Positions 34,358-46,230 of a stretch of DNA of 64,000 nucleotides are shown piece after piece. Under the pieces are notes generated by a model that was not told where the DNA came from, did not search any database, and saw only the letters and a list, made by a program, of their open reading frames with translations. A program made the position numbers and the translations under genes. Each line of letters begins with the position of its first letter. Positions within the stretch are counted from its first letter, which is position 1. The DNA lies in the NCBI RefSeq assembly GCF_027596085.1, contig NW_026553079.1, forward strand, positions 1 through 64,000. The letters are read 5' to 3'. The DNA comes from Anoplopoma fimbria. Taxonomy: Eukaryota; Chordata; Actinopteri; Perciformes; Anoplopomatidae.

Positions 34358-34850
34358 AAGACAATACATTTACTTATCATCAAACTAGAGCAAAAATGGC
34401 CCTATACACAGCTTTTGGCCCAGCATGATACATATTTCAGTGAGGCTGATACATACTGTTTTACGTACAATTTAAATCCAGGAGGGCGATACAGGATTCT
34501 GAGCTGGAACGATACGAGAAAATCCGTATCGCCCTGTTCCATTAACCAATCCTGAGGCTGCTTGCAAAGTAACAGCCAATGCCCCCCTTCCATTGAAGTT
34601 GTTCCTAGCAACACTACTCACTTCCTCTTAGCAACCCTTCCTGGATTTTTTCATTGGATTCCACTGATCCCTTTACGGATGTGCCCCAACACCCAGTATG
34701 TGTTCGTCAACCTTCCATCCCACCGAACTTTCTCCAAAACTGTACCTTCAATGGGGCTGTTACAATCAATTTTGGCAAACAGTGAGTGAACCGACTGAAT
34801 AACTAGGACATCGAAGGCCCTTCTGAAACTGTAATGCTTTTTCTTATTAG

Positions 34851-35325
34851 GGCCCGAGCCGACAAAGTCGGGCGAGATTGCAATCCAAAGAATTCTTATT
34901 CTTATTTTTCATTTTCGGTGTCCCTCTTAAATCTCATTTTTCAGTGCCTAATCATGCTCAAAGTCTCACCTTAAATCCGATTGACCTGACATTTTGGAAA
35001 CATATCAAGCTCCATCTGCTCTACAAGAAAGTCTCCGGGACCACTAATCTCCGCCTGCCAAAATGTTCCGCCATTTTGAATTTTGTAAAAAACACATTTT
35101 TGCGAACTCAGTCCGATTGCCACCAAATTTCATATGGATCCTTATCTGATCAATCTCATCAACAGTTATCAAAAGCTTGTTGATATCTTGTTACATTTAG
35201 AAGATATGGACCAATGAACTTGATAGGGGCATGACTTCCTAAATTAATACACATAACGTTAATACCATTTGACCTATAACCACGGAATTTGCAGCGTATG
35301 TCCACACTGCATCCCGTTACATACA
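34851..35325 (+). repeat. High-copy fish repeat beginning GGGCCCGAGCC
   Basis: Starts with the GGGCCCGAGCCGACAAAGTC block, followed by sequence about a "CAAAATGTTCCGCC" segment and a "CCATTTGACCTATAACC" segment that I know as widespread in percomorph genomes. Part of it (to 35050) is shared with copy 1 of the mosaic. No stable coding frame. Confidence 0.5.
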
Positions 35326-35326
35326 T

Positions 35327-35632
35327 GACATTACATTACATTACATTACAGTCATTTAGCAGACGCTTTTATCCAAAGCGACTTACAGTCAGTAGTATAT
35401 TACATATCATTCACCCATTCACACACTGATGACAGGCTACCATGCAAGGTGCCACCATCAGACTCTAACTAACATTCATACAACATCCAGTTCACACCGA
35501 TGGCAAGCCTTCGGGAGCAACTTGGGGTTAAGTGTCTTGCCCAAGGACACATCGACTGCCGAAACCGGGTATCGAACCACCGACCCTCTGATTGGAGAAC
35601 TACCTTGCTCTCCACTACGCCACAGCCGCCCC
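35327..35632 (-). mobile_element. tRNA-derived SINE, nearly full length
   Basis: Minus-strand SINE with head GGGGCGGCTGTGGCGTAG, A-box-like TGGCGTAGTGG (complement of 35612-35622), B box GGTTCGATACC (complement of 35568-35578), the CTTGGGCAAGACACTTAACC module, and at its 3' end a TTTGGATAAAAGCGTCTGCT block plus an (ATTAC)n tail at 35327-35352. The tail differs from the other SINEs in the window, suggesting a chimeric 3' end. Confidence 0.8.
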
Positions 35633-35779
35633 TGACATTTTCATTCCATTCTACCACTAGGGGGCGATACAGTAAATGGTCAATTTTCTGCATTTCACGT
35701 TGTTTTGAGGCTTGTACTTTAACGAACTCCGGTCAGGTTGATCTTAAGTCTGCTTCCTGGTCTGACCTCTGGGTTGTCA

Positions 35780-36500
35780 TGGATTAGGTCCACTAATAAA
35801 ATGGGTCAGATTTCTAGATATGAGATTCGCTCCATCCAAAGTGGGATCAATGCCGTCACTCCTAATCAGACCAGATTTTCACCAGAAAGTCTGCCAATTA
35901 TATATGAGGCCGACATTGTTTGCTTGACACCACCTCGACAGCCAGCGGGGGAATGATGACATGCGGCTATACATTACATCATTGGTCAGGTTAGGGAGAG
36001 GGCCAGAGAAAACTACGGAGTCCGACATTGTCTTTGCGTATGAACACACCGACTCCACATTAACTTTAGTGACCTCCAAGCGATGTAATCGGGTGTCATT
36101 ACCGACGACGTGAATTACAATCTTGTTTGTAATTCACGTTAATGTTTACCCTTAGTCAGCAGTTTTAAATGGGATTCAGTGTTGCCTGCTCTGGCCCCGG
36201 GAATGCAAGTGATTATGGCCCTTGTCTTTGCTAACTTCACGTTTCTCACGGAGCTGCCGATAACCAGAGTTGGTTTCTCAGCAGGTGTGTCGCTGAGTGA
36301 GGAGAACAGGTTAGAAACGTGTGCTTCGACTTCGACTTATTCTTCCTTTGGACAGTCACCCAGCCTCTCGGCTGCTTTGGGGTTGCTGGGGGACGGCTAG
36401 TAGAAGCTACGTCTAGTAGGCCTGCACCGGCTACGGGGGGACTGGCTAACTACAATAGCTAACGACTGAGCTTCCATAGTGCAGAGCGATGCTTCTAACT
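35780..36500 (-). pseudogene. L2-type LINE ORF1 relic with SGNH esterase domain
   Basis: On the minus strand: block [12 protein letters not shown] near 36240-36280, block [13 protein letters not shown] near 36180, block III IHVVGNDTRL near 36090, then KTMSDSVVFSGPLP and a final RRDGIDPTLDG near 35840. These are the SGNH-hydrolase blocks found in ORF1 of some CR1/L2 LINEs. The catalytic His expected in the last block (DGIHPT) reads Asp, and several frame changes occur. An orphan ORF1 without ORF2 next to it. Confidence 0.7.
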
Positions 36501-36954
36501 CACTAAGCCTCGCTAAAAAATAGGATGGGAGCTATGAGGCCGATATAATAAAGAATATCACACAATTGACTTGTTTTAGCTGGAGCTGCGAAAGTACGCT
36601 ATCAGATACGCTGGCAACAGGAACAGGAAGTGAGACAATACGTTTACTGAAGCACGTCCACTCTGCTTACTGGGAGACATATCCAAAATAAACCTAAACA
36701 ACACATCCAGTAGAATACTCTACAATATAATAATCGCCAGAAAAACTATCCTCATGAACTGGAAATAAAGGCACAAACTCAGTATCACCCTTTGGAAAAA
36801 TGTAATGATCAAATACATATCAATCAAAAAAATGATCTCATCTGAAATCCATTTGTCAATTCCCCTCCATTCTTTAATTCCTCACAGATTTTACTCGTCA
36901 CCTCTTTTTGCTGTCCAACATCCACACATCCACATCCATACATATCTGCCATTA
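36501..36954. other. Intron, no gene recognised
   Basis: Possibly more LINE 5' sequence up to about 36560. The remainder is AT-rich. Confidence 0.4.
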
Positions 36955-37174
36955 GGAGCGACTGTGGCTCAGTGGTAGAGCAAGTTTGTCCTTCAATCAG
37001 AAGATCGGTGGTTCGATACCCGGATTCGCTTGTCCACCTTGCATGGTAGCCCCTGCCATCAGTGTATGAATGGGTGTGAATGGGTGAATGATGATATGTA
37101 GTCTTAAAGCACTTTGAGTGGTTGGAAGACTAGAAAACCTCTATATAAGCACAGTACATTTACCATTTTACCAT
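36955..37174 (+). mobile_element. tRNA-derived SINE lacking the middle module
   Basis: A box TGGCTCAGTGG at 36965-36975 and B box GGTTCGATACC at 37010-37020, with the 3' blocks CACCTTGCATGG, ATCAGTGTATGAATGGG and the final TTTACCATTTTACCAT. Compared with 54650-54950 the segment around CTTGGGCAAGACACTTAACC is deleted. Confidence 0.8.
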
Positions 37175-37315
37175 GACACATGTACGATGATCCCAACATA
37201 TTCTTTATCTGACATACAGTCACTGGCATCTCAAACATTCACCCAACAAATATACACACACTCGGAACTCTTATCTATCCTCACCTGTCCATTTTAATTA
37301 ATTAAGTTTGTTTAT

Positions 37316-38735
37316 TATTCTGTGTGGCTGTGTAGCAACAAGGCTGTAAAGCCTTGTGCAACAGCACAAAGTATATAATCCTGCGGGCTTAATAATATTT
37401 TTATTATTATTGTTGGAATGCTGATTAAGCATCCCAAGTATTGTTCTTCAAAGCTTTATTCTGTGTGGCTGTGTAGCAACAAGGCTGTAAAGCCTTGTGC
37501 AACAGCACAAAGTATATAATCCTGTGGGCTTAATATTATTCTTCTTATTCTCCTTCTTCCGTACAAAAGTTTGCCGCATAACTCCCGCCGCATCGAGTGC
37601 TATTTCTCTTCTCAGAGATTCACCCAGCGGTTTCCACGGGAACCGGGAAAAACGGCGTGAAATTTCCCCATAGAGATGAATGCGTTTTGGGCGTGGAGAG
37701 AGCTTAAAAACACTCTTCAGACTGACTCGTCATACTTTAACGTAAAAAAATTATTTGAGGTTTAAAACATGAAAAAACCTCTGGACTATATTGGGCCAAA
37801 TGGGCATTTTGATAGCTAGCACAGATTTCATGACATCAGAGTTTAAGTTTCAGGAAAATGTAAGCCTTTTTCAGATTTTACAATGGGTGTGTATTGGATG
37901 GAATGTTCAGACCTAGAGCATGTGATGTCATAGTTAGAGTGAGAGGAGCTTCAAAATCTTATAATATTTTAAAATTGCCAGAATTCCCACAATTTTCACT
38001 GTTCAGGCATAATGTTTTGGTTCAAATTGTAGATAAACTTGTCCTAGTCGCAGCCATAACACTATGGAATCCAACAGTCTTACACATTTGACTCCATGTG
38101 CCTGAAAGCAACATGATCTCCAACCAACTGCTCCATTAGACTCCATGTTAATTCTGATGACAATTTCTCAAAGAAAGGAGATGGTACCAGTTTTCTAACC
38201 TGCTCTGAAGCTCACATTTTTTAAAACACCAAACATAAAAAACACATCTCTGCGTTCGTCAGAGTCTTAGCTTTCAGAAGATAACAATATGTTTTCCATT
38301 GGAATTATGGTTTTACGATTGTAGGTAGGAGTTTGACAGCTAGTTTTGTTCAAAATCAGTGTCTGCTCTCACCTCTCTTAATTAGTTCACCCAGGTGCTC
38401 CCTCACCATGGCAACCAGTGACACGCACAGAAGCATGAGCGCACGCACGCAATGTGTGTGTGTGCGTGTGACCTATGAATCTCAAAAACAGAGATGAAAG
38501 GAGCGATAGCTCTTCATTCTCAAGTGATCTCGTGGTCACATTTCAAACACCACAAACATAACAAATATATCAACGCGATGGGCAGAGTCTTTTCTCTTTA
38601 TTGATGAAATTATTTTGGCGATTGGACTCAAATATTTTTTCAAAAGTACCCCAAACTAACCCTCATGGTCACATTTCAGCTTTCAGCATTCCAACGCATT
38701 TTCTGCAGGAAATGCATTTTCTAGTTTACTGTGTA
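37316..38735. repeat. High-copy fish repeat with two direct copies of a ~75-bp unit
   Basis: A unit with TGTGTGGCTGTGTAGCAAC and TAAAGCCTTGTGCAACAGC occurs at about 37320-37395 and 37457-37535. Sequence from GGAATGCTGATTAAGCATCC (37415) to CAGCATTCCAACGC (38688) is bounded by inverted GGAATGCTGA motifs, suggesting a fold-back DNA element. The 65-codon frame at 37894 is not convincing. Confidence 0.5.
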
Positions 38736-40284
38736 CCTGTGAGAATCTCGGAAAAGTAATGTTCAGTGACGTTGACGTTGCAGCAGTATCAGCCTCATTA
38801 CCATTTACGTTTCCAGTGTGAGTCGGTGAGAAACAACAGCTAGTGTTTGGATACAATCTTATTTTTACCCCGCAAGTTTTGGAAAGTCAAGTGGATTTAT
38901 TCTGATTCATTTTTAATCTTCAGACCAGATGAAAAATGTAAGAAGAACAACTACTAACAGTATCTCATGGTAAGTCAAGTTTCAACTTAAGGTTAGTTTT
39001 CTAACACCTTTGCTAACATGTAGCACATGTTCCTCCATGCAGTCGGTATGCACATTAGCTAGTTTGTCGTTAGCTGTTCTTAACATTTAATTCTGAATAC
39101 TTTAGTAATAGGTTACCAAAAAAATAACAGTGGATACAAGGCAGCAGTCTAGCTTATTTTTCCATAATGTTCAGTTGTCAATTTTTGCGGCCATGCATGT
39201 GTTACTAAAGATGCCTTTGTAAGGCATATGAAAGTGAACCTAAACATGCTCCAGATCAAATTTAAATGTGCGTTCCATGGTTGTAATTCATTTTTGCAAT
39301 GTTTTGGCTTTAAAATGTCATGTACAGAGATCACCCAGATCAGAAGGAGTTAAGATTGAGTGAAGGATGTTCTGGCATAAGGACATTAACGTTAGACGAT
39401 TTATTGTCATGCCACTTTGATTTCTGTACTGTAAAGTGTGACAGTTTGTCAGGGAAGGGAAGACCAGTTTTATGTCCATTCAAAAACTGAGGTAAAGTTT
39501 TTACTATGATATCGACGTTTTCATCAACAAATTTGTGCAGTTGGTAATCTTTTGAGCCAGACAAGGTCAGTTAGAGGTGATGGAGAGTATAATGTTGAGC
39601 AAGCAGGGTTCTCTCTTGAACAAGCAGAGTGCGGGCTTCCAATGCTAATTTTGAAATAGAGGCAGACAAGGCTATTAAGTAGTATAAAAGTATTTTGTGA
39701 AAGCACGGATGAGCCACTTTGGTTGAAGAACTCGGCTTTGTTTTACCTTAAAGTTAAAGCAAAGTTATTGCTCCCATCTACAGTTATGCAGAGTATTATT
39801 GAAGATGTCCAGGCAGTATATGAAGTTAGTCTGATTTGTTTCAGAAAAAAATTGACAACTGGCAATTGCAACACGGATACTCTAAAAATGGATAAAAGAA
39901 GAAAAACGTTTTTTTAAATGAGTTCAGATATGTTGAACCAGTGCCTTTGTATCATGGGCAGAATTAATCAGGAAAGGAATGCTTTGGTCAGTATTTACCT
40001 GTTAAAGAAACGTGTCAGTCATTTATTGTGACTCAGTTAGACCACAAGTTAATTCACACAAGCAGCAGATGCAGTCTTGTGATAGACCAAAAGATATGTC
40101 AGAGGATGTATTGGACGGTAGTAAAATGGCACCCGTTGTTTCAATTAGATGATAAGGCCTTGGGTTTGATACTGTATCAGGATATATTTGAAGTGGCCAA
40201 CCCACTGGGCTCAGGCAAAAAAAGACATATATACGTATAGCATCTCATAACAGGTCAAGTGTTGAACAAATGCAACTGGCTCTA

Positions 40285-40390
40285 TTAGCCAATAAAGCCC
40301 ACTTAGGCACATTTGTGATTTGTGATTTTGGGCTATACAAAATAAATGGAATTGAAATTGAATTGAATTGAATTGAATTGAATTATTATG
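40285..40390 (+). mobile_element. 5'-truncated L2 LINE tail with (TTGAA)n
   Basis: The block TTTGTGATTTGTGATTTTGGG followed by CTATACAAAATAAA and a (TTGAA)n run at about 40352-40382 is the 3' end of the L2 family seen at 61555. It interrupts the unnamed gene between recognisable coding blocks, so it inserted after the gene was in place. Confidence 0.7.
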
Positions 40391-41087
40391 TTGGGAGCAG
40401 GATTTCAATTACTTTGGCCAAGAAAAAGTCTTCAGTACAATTACAGATCTCAATATAATGGCATAGCCGCACTTGATGGGCAGGGGAAAGGCAATCTGTG
40501 TGCTATCGCTGGAGATAATCTTGGATGACACAACATCTGTGGCTTCATAAAAAAGACTTCAGCAGGAAAACAGTTGAGTCCTATAAAGTTAATGTGCAGC
40601 AGATAATGGCAAATGATCTTCTGTTGGGATGGAATCTGATTCCAATATTCAATTTATTGATTTTAATGAACTAACTTTCTTTCATGTTTGTAACCCTGGT
40701 TTACCACGTTGCTTGGGCCATGATCGTTTTGAATGCATTGTATCCTATGACCTGGTATTGAATATCAGCCGTCGTTAAACAGAAGAAGTTCACTCACTTG
40801 CAAAAATGTACTTACCGATATCTTGGCAATGATGCCAAAAACGAACCATGTGATGTTAATCATGTAATTGAAAAGTTAAGCGGGCTTGAGTCCACAATTG
40901 GACTCTGAGCCCTGCCTGTCTGGAGGGGGTACAAAATTCATAGTCCAATGGAATATGAAGTGTTGCAACTTGTATTACAGCTTAGGCAAATTGTTGAGCT
41001 AATTTGTGCACCTGCCATAACAAGAGGCCAGATAGCCTACTTTAAAGTACTAATATATTATCATCATCAGTAGACAAGAGACTTTCC

Positions 41088-41145
41088 CCAGTCAGACTAG
41101 AAAAGCGCTGTATAAGTACAAGTATATTTACCATCCATTAACATT
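41088..41145 (+). mobile_element. SINE 3' end scrap
   Basis: CAGACTAGAAAAGCGCTGTATA followed by TTTACCATCC matches the last ~50 bases of the SINE at 54650-54950. It sits inside the unnamed multi-exon pseudogene. Confidence 0.5.
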
Positions 41146-42686
41146 AACCACAGGGGCTATCGCAGTCCAAGGACCGGCAGACAGCTATTAGTGCACAATA
41201 TGTCAGCCAGGGCTACCACCTGAGGAAACTGAAGATGGCCTTCAAGGTCTGAGACAAAAGATGGCATATAACTTTACACATTATGTTTGGCGGCTGCAGG
41301 AAGGGCGGAAATACACAATTTGATGGAGAAAATGTATATTCTGCAATGCAAATCGATCAATGCTACAGCAGCTTCCCCTCTGGCCAACATTAAAAGTCAG
41401 TGGCCCTACTTGTTTTGCCGAGATGCATGTGTGCACACTTTGAACTGCTCACAGGCATGCAGATCCTGGGAAAAATTGAGGCATTTCTTGAAGACCAGGG
41501 CCCCCTATCCCCTATATTCTGCATCTACTTATGGCACACTTCTAAGAGAAAAGAGATGCCCCCATCTTGCAGGCAGATGAGAGTATAACTGTATGTAGTC
41601 AACTTTATTTCAGATAAGCCTTAACAGTTACTGAAATATATTGAGTGGCACTCAGTTTATCTTTTTAAATAATTTTCTTTCAAGTGATAGCAACCATAGT
41701 TAAAACCTTGTTGAATTTTATTAACATTAACTTAGAACTGCAATGCTATTTTTGTTTCCTATTCAGGTGTCAGACACAGCAACTGTGGAGACATTACTCC
41801 CCCTTCCAGATAGCCCTCATTGGAGTATTCTAGGTAAGGACTGGTTATACTGAGTTCAGTTATGGTGAATTATTTTCTTATATACTATATATTATATACA
41901 CACCTTTAAGTTCTTGTAAATAGATACTAATTCATAAATAGTTTAGCATAAATAGATGGATATCTGAATACATAGTTTTAGATAGTTAGTAAATAGTTAA
42001 GTCTGTTTGTGCTTCTCTCTTTATATTTCACTCCTGATTAGGGTGTCCTTATAGCTTTTTTATATAAATAGTTTGTCCAATCTTCTCCCTCCCTTTGTAG
42101 ATTTATTTTTTCAGCATTAAAAATCCTGATATCTAGCGTAGGCTTACATTGATTTGAATGTTTTACAAATGTCAGTTGGAAATGTCAATTCAATACAAAA
42201 ACAATATAGCAGTATTCATAATACGTAAAATGCTCACTTTGACATTCAGCCTAACTCTGTTTGCAATTTGTTTAAGGTTCAATGATTCCTGACCAGCATT
42301 GGATGGTTAGCATTAAGGGCCAGGTGGTGTGTGAAGGAGCATCGTTTTTGTTGGGGTTTGCTGTTGTCTTCAAACGCTACTACAACTTCAGCCTCCAATA
42401 TCAGAATCAGGCTGCCTACACACTTCAATTCATACAGAGGTAAGTTTGAATACCATATCAAGATTAGATTCAGTTGTATTGGCCTTACAGCCGTCCTTGC
42501 ATTTATCTTTGTGTGATGGATACAGTATCACTGGGATGCTAGCTTGATAGCTCCTTAAAGGACTGGGACTTCAATCTGAGAACAGAGCACAGAGTTCATT
42601 CCAAAATAAAATGTGTTAATCACTTGGATGTTTGGGTGTGTATATTTATGGTTCTAAAATAAAAAGAAGAAACACATATTCAACTA

Positions 42687-43059
42687 CAGGAGTTCTCAGA
42701 CTTTTTGCGGCAACGGACCCCTTGTAGTGGAGAAAAACTCAGAAGGACCCCTCATAATTGTGACAAAGGTTAAGCTTATGCTTACTAGCATTTGTACCCT
42801 TAGATGCCTTTTGAACTAATAGTAATTTAAACAACATTAATGCTTTAGACCTGGCTCATAGTGATACACATAACACAATCTAATATTAAATCATGGGCGC
42901 TTTGTTATTATATTTTGCTTTAGCCGGGCTGGCATATGGCTTTGGTTCCCATCTGTTGATATGCACTTTTTTACTAATACAGCATCATTTTATAATTAAA
43001 GTAAATTATTTTGCGCAACACCTTGCAGAGTACCACGTACCCCACTTTGAGAATCACCG
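42687..43059. mobile_element. hAT-like non-autonomous element
   Basis: Left end CAGGAGTTCTCAGACTTT pairs imperfectly with the right end ACTTTGAGAATCACCG, the terminal form typical of hAT MITEs (CAG..TTCTCAA). No 8-bp target duplication is clear, so the exact right boundary is uncertain. The 117-codon frame at 42893 that overlaps it is not a real gene. It lies in an intron of the unnamed pseudogene. Confidence 0.6.
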
Positions 43060-43520
43060 ATTTAGGTTACAATCCCTGGAAATGTACTTGAATATTGCTG
43101 GTCAGACTAAACTATACTGTTGTCAACAGAGCCCTCTAGTGGCCAGATACTGTAACCGAAGTACTGAAAACCACTACATGGCAAACACTGCAAATCTAAT
43201 AGACGTACTTATGTACATCATTTTCAAAGAATCGTCAAGTTATTAAAAACCCTGAATGTTATTTGTACAATCCAAAGATGTGACATTTATAAACATAAGG
43301 CAAATAAGATGTATTACCAATAAATATAGCACCATTTTCCATGTAACTACTCTGATATGCATTATAGAGAAATAACTATTATGCTAACAATATATGGTGG
43401 CCATTAATAATACTTAAAAGTGGTTTTACTGATGTTTGTGTCTTTTTGTTTCACCTTGACATGCCTTGTAGAAGCTGTGCTGGAATCAACCCAGAGAGGG
43501 GGAAAAAGGCACGTCAGTGA

Positions 43521-45591
43521 AAGTGATATATGTATTTGTAAAGGCTAATTTTGTATATATTTTTTTATTTTAATTCTGTTTACAATGTCCAACTATGCAT
43601 TATTTCTATGTTTAATATTGAAGTTGGCTATTGGGCTAGCACACAGTATTGTTTAACAGCATGGTCCTGTCAAGTAAAACCTGCTAGCCTAATGGGGAGA
43701 GTCTTTCCTTTTGACACAGAGAAGTAACAGTATTTGCTCAGTCCGTAAAGTACAAATGTTTTTAACCTGTCACTCACTCAGATGACCTCACACTCACTAA
43801 GATAAACACACACTGTGTTTTTGTCTCACAACTTATCCATACTATTTTGATTTGTAAGGGCTTGAATATTTGAATGTTTTATTTGGATGCTATTGTTTGT
43901 CAAACCTAGGCTATTCTAATAAACCAGAATAAAATTAATACTTCCTATTGTCATGTTTATTGTTCTAAGTTGTTATTTTTCGTGCTTGTTCATTTGACAG
44001 ATGCTATCATTACAATTTCCTAAATGTTTTGGGGGAAACATCTGCCACTAAAATAATGTAAATTTTGATTTCAACAAGTTATGGTATTTCCTCAATACAG
44101 TTGAGATGCTGTAAATGTACAGTATCTTGCCGGTGATACTGCTAACAGTAAAGTACTGATGTTTTTGGAATGACACCAATTTTTTTAGATTAGGCCATTC
44201 ATAGAGAGCATGTCTTTAGACAGTGTCTTGTTATTGACAGAGACAGATGGATGGTTCTTCACATGAATCTTAAAATGCAAGTTCATGCAAGTATCTGTCA
44301 AGAGGAACATCTTCTATTGCAAATCACATATAAGAGCATGTGTTCTTTAAGCTATTTTCATATCAAACCATTTCTTCTTCGTTAGAGTGCAACCCTCAGG
44401 TGATAGGGCAGTAACAGCTCTCGTTATTGTCTCCCATTCCCTGGCTTTGGGGAGGGCGTAAAAGAGCAAGAGAAAGTTAAGATAAGAATATGAGGCCAAA
44501 TGTCTGCTAAATGGTATAAAACCTTTGTTGTTAACCTGACCTTAAAGGTCAGGTCATTGATTTAGTATTGAAAATCCGTGAGGCTGGGGAACTCACAATT
44601 GACAGAAATGGTCAAAGTTGGTGCACTGGAGGCAAAGGTATTTGACATTGATTCCATAATGTCCAAAACAACATTTTGTCAAGGGCCTAAGAACAGCAGT
44701 TTGCTGGTAACTTTTTATATTTTTTGTAAAATCCCCACATTCTTTTTATATATTCCTGTGCCATTCAGTTTTGAATGACCTACTGACTCCAATCTCCATA
44801 ACTTTTTTCTTTATCACATTTTATATTACACCTAGAGTAATTTATATTGTTGGTTTATATTACACTCAGTAATGAGTTTATTTGATTTTAGTATAACACT
44901 CCTACTTAGAATACCACAGAATCACAGACAAAAACTGATGATGATGTTATTTACCATTAGGGCTTGAAGTCTGTGGCAAATATACTGTGACAAAGTGTAA
45001 CTATTTCAATTTTAGTTTGACTCTGATGAGGAGGATCAGTTGTGTCCTTGAATCATTGTCCTTCAGCCGGCAACCCAGCTCAGCACAAAGTGTGGCTCAT
45101 TACACTCCATCTGCCAGGATGGACACTTCCGGGGCAAACTGGCACTGAGTGTGATGCCTACTCCTGATATCAGCCTCGTCCCAACTGTATAAGTGGAGTA
45201 GTCCGAGGAATTTTCAGTCTCCTAAAGCCTGGCTGGCAGGGTGATGATACGTGGTCTATTCAACTGATCTAAATTCTGTTGATCTTCTCAAATATTGAAT
45301 AGTAAAGGGGATAACATTTCATTCAGGTTGAAATATTGATGTGGATTTTGGGCAGTTTAACTGTCTTTGAAGATTGATTTAAAAACAGCTTTGAAGGAGA
45401 TTAAAGCACAAATCCGCGATGAAAGATTGACTCATTCAGGTGGATGATGTCAGGTGTCTAAGACACGGAGGCTGGAGGAAACAGCATTAGTAGGTGAAAA
45501 ACATCGAAACAGAATTATCAATTTGTTCCCATTTTTATCATTAAAGTTAACTTTCTTCACGGCAGAACGGCAGAAGTAAACAAAATATGCT
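43521..45591. other. Intron, no gene recognised
   Basis: AT-rich, with only short frames on either strand. No repeat boundaries were recognised. Confidence 0.45.
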
Positions 45592-45596
45592 ATTAC

Positions 45597-46212
45597 TGTC
45601 ACAGTCACGCCTGTTCACTCTTCCTGCACTGTCTATTTCCCTCAGTTCACTCCAGCTCACAGCCCAGCCCCGTTTTCTCTCTCACCACACTTTCCCTTAC
45701 TCACCTAATCAGCCGTATGCTGTGCACCTGTCCACCACGCCCACCTCATCAGCGCAATCACTCTCACCTGAGCACTCTGCCACACTCACAGTATAAATGC
45801 CACACTCACTCATTTGCTCGTTGCCAGATCGTTCTCCGCATTCATGGCAGACCTTCCAGCATTTTTCCCCGGACTGATTTCCCGTTGCCGACCCTCCCTG
45901 TTTGGACTTATCCACCTCGTCTCTGCCCCGGTAAACGACTCAGCCTTCTGTCTTCCACCACGGTATTCCAACCTTGCTTCTGCCCCGGTTAGCTGCACCA
46001 GCCTTCTGTCCCCTACCACGAGATTAGCCTCCGCTCCTCTTGGTTTTTGTCTGCCTCCTCCGCTGACGGTTCAGCGCTCGCTCGTGTGGAATATACACCG
46101 TGAGTTATCTCCTGCCTGTCTGTCTGCTGTGTACCCAGCTTTGAATAAAGCTCCTGAACTTTACTCTGTCTCCTGGTCGTACTGCATTTGGGTCCACACC
46201 TCACCCGTTACA
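45597..46212 (+). repeat. 5' LTR of the second Gypsy element
   Basis: 616 bp from TGTCACAGTCAC to CCCGTTACA, with the TG...CA form. A TATAAAT box near 45793 and AATAAAGC near 46144 are in the expected order. The preceding five bases are ATTAC. Without a 3' LTR the target duplication cannot be confirmed. Related to the solo LTRs at 16113 and 33874. Confidence 0.8.
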
Positions 46213-46230
46213 GTACAATCTGGCCATAAC

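Larger units (their letters stand above)
30072..35050 (-). repeat. 5-kb mosaic repeat, copy 2 of an inverted pair
   Basis: Reverse complement of 15443-20475 over its full length. Net length difference is about 54 bp, mostly from a deletion in the transposase (near 30300) against a ~30-bp segment near 34910 missing from copy 1. It begins exactly at the CAGCGGG terminus of the Tc1-like element, next to TA. Beyond 35050 the GGGCCCGAG repeat continues, while copy 1 diverges. Confidence 0.88.
38930..43520 (+). pseudogene. Decayed multi-exon gene of an unnamed transposon-like fish protein family
   Basis: Consecutive plus-strand blocks match, from memory, a large repeated family of uncharacterised fish proteins. 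They include a C2H2-like start (39160-39330), KLLLPSTVMQSIIEDVQ (39770), YVEPVPLYHG (39929), YQDIFEVANPLGSGKK (about 40174), CAIAGDNLG (about 40499), FHVCNPGLPRCLGHD (about 40680), and ELLTGMQILGKIEAFLED (about 41442). Then three spliced exons follow in phase: 41767-41833, 42277-42439 and 43472-43520 (stop TGA at 43518), with GTAAG donors. A possible first exon ends at a GTAAGT donor near 38970. Stops and frameshifts break the long exon, and a LINE tail (40285-40390) and a SINE scrap interrupt it. Function unknown; mobile-element origin is inferred from repetitiveness of the family. Confidence 0.6.

Noticed and set aside
34298..34789. Open frames in the mosaic copies (also 15681-16118)
   Set aside because: Overlapping frames on both strands of a non-coding repeat with no recognisable domain, present in both copies.
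42893..43246. 117-codon membrane-like protein
   Set aside because: Covers the right half of a hAT-like MITE and adjacent intron; hydrophobicity follows from AT-rich composition.
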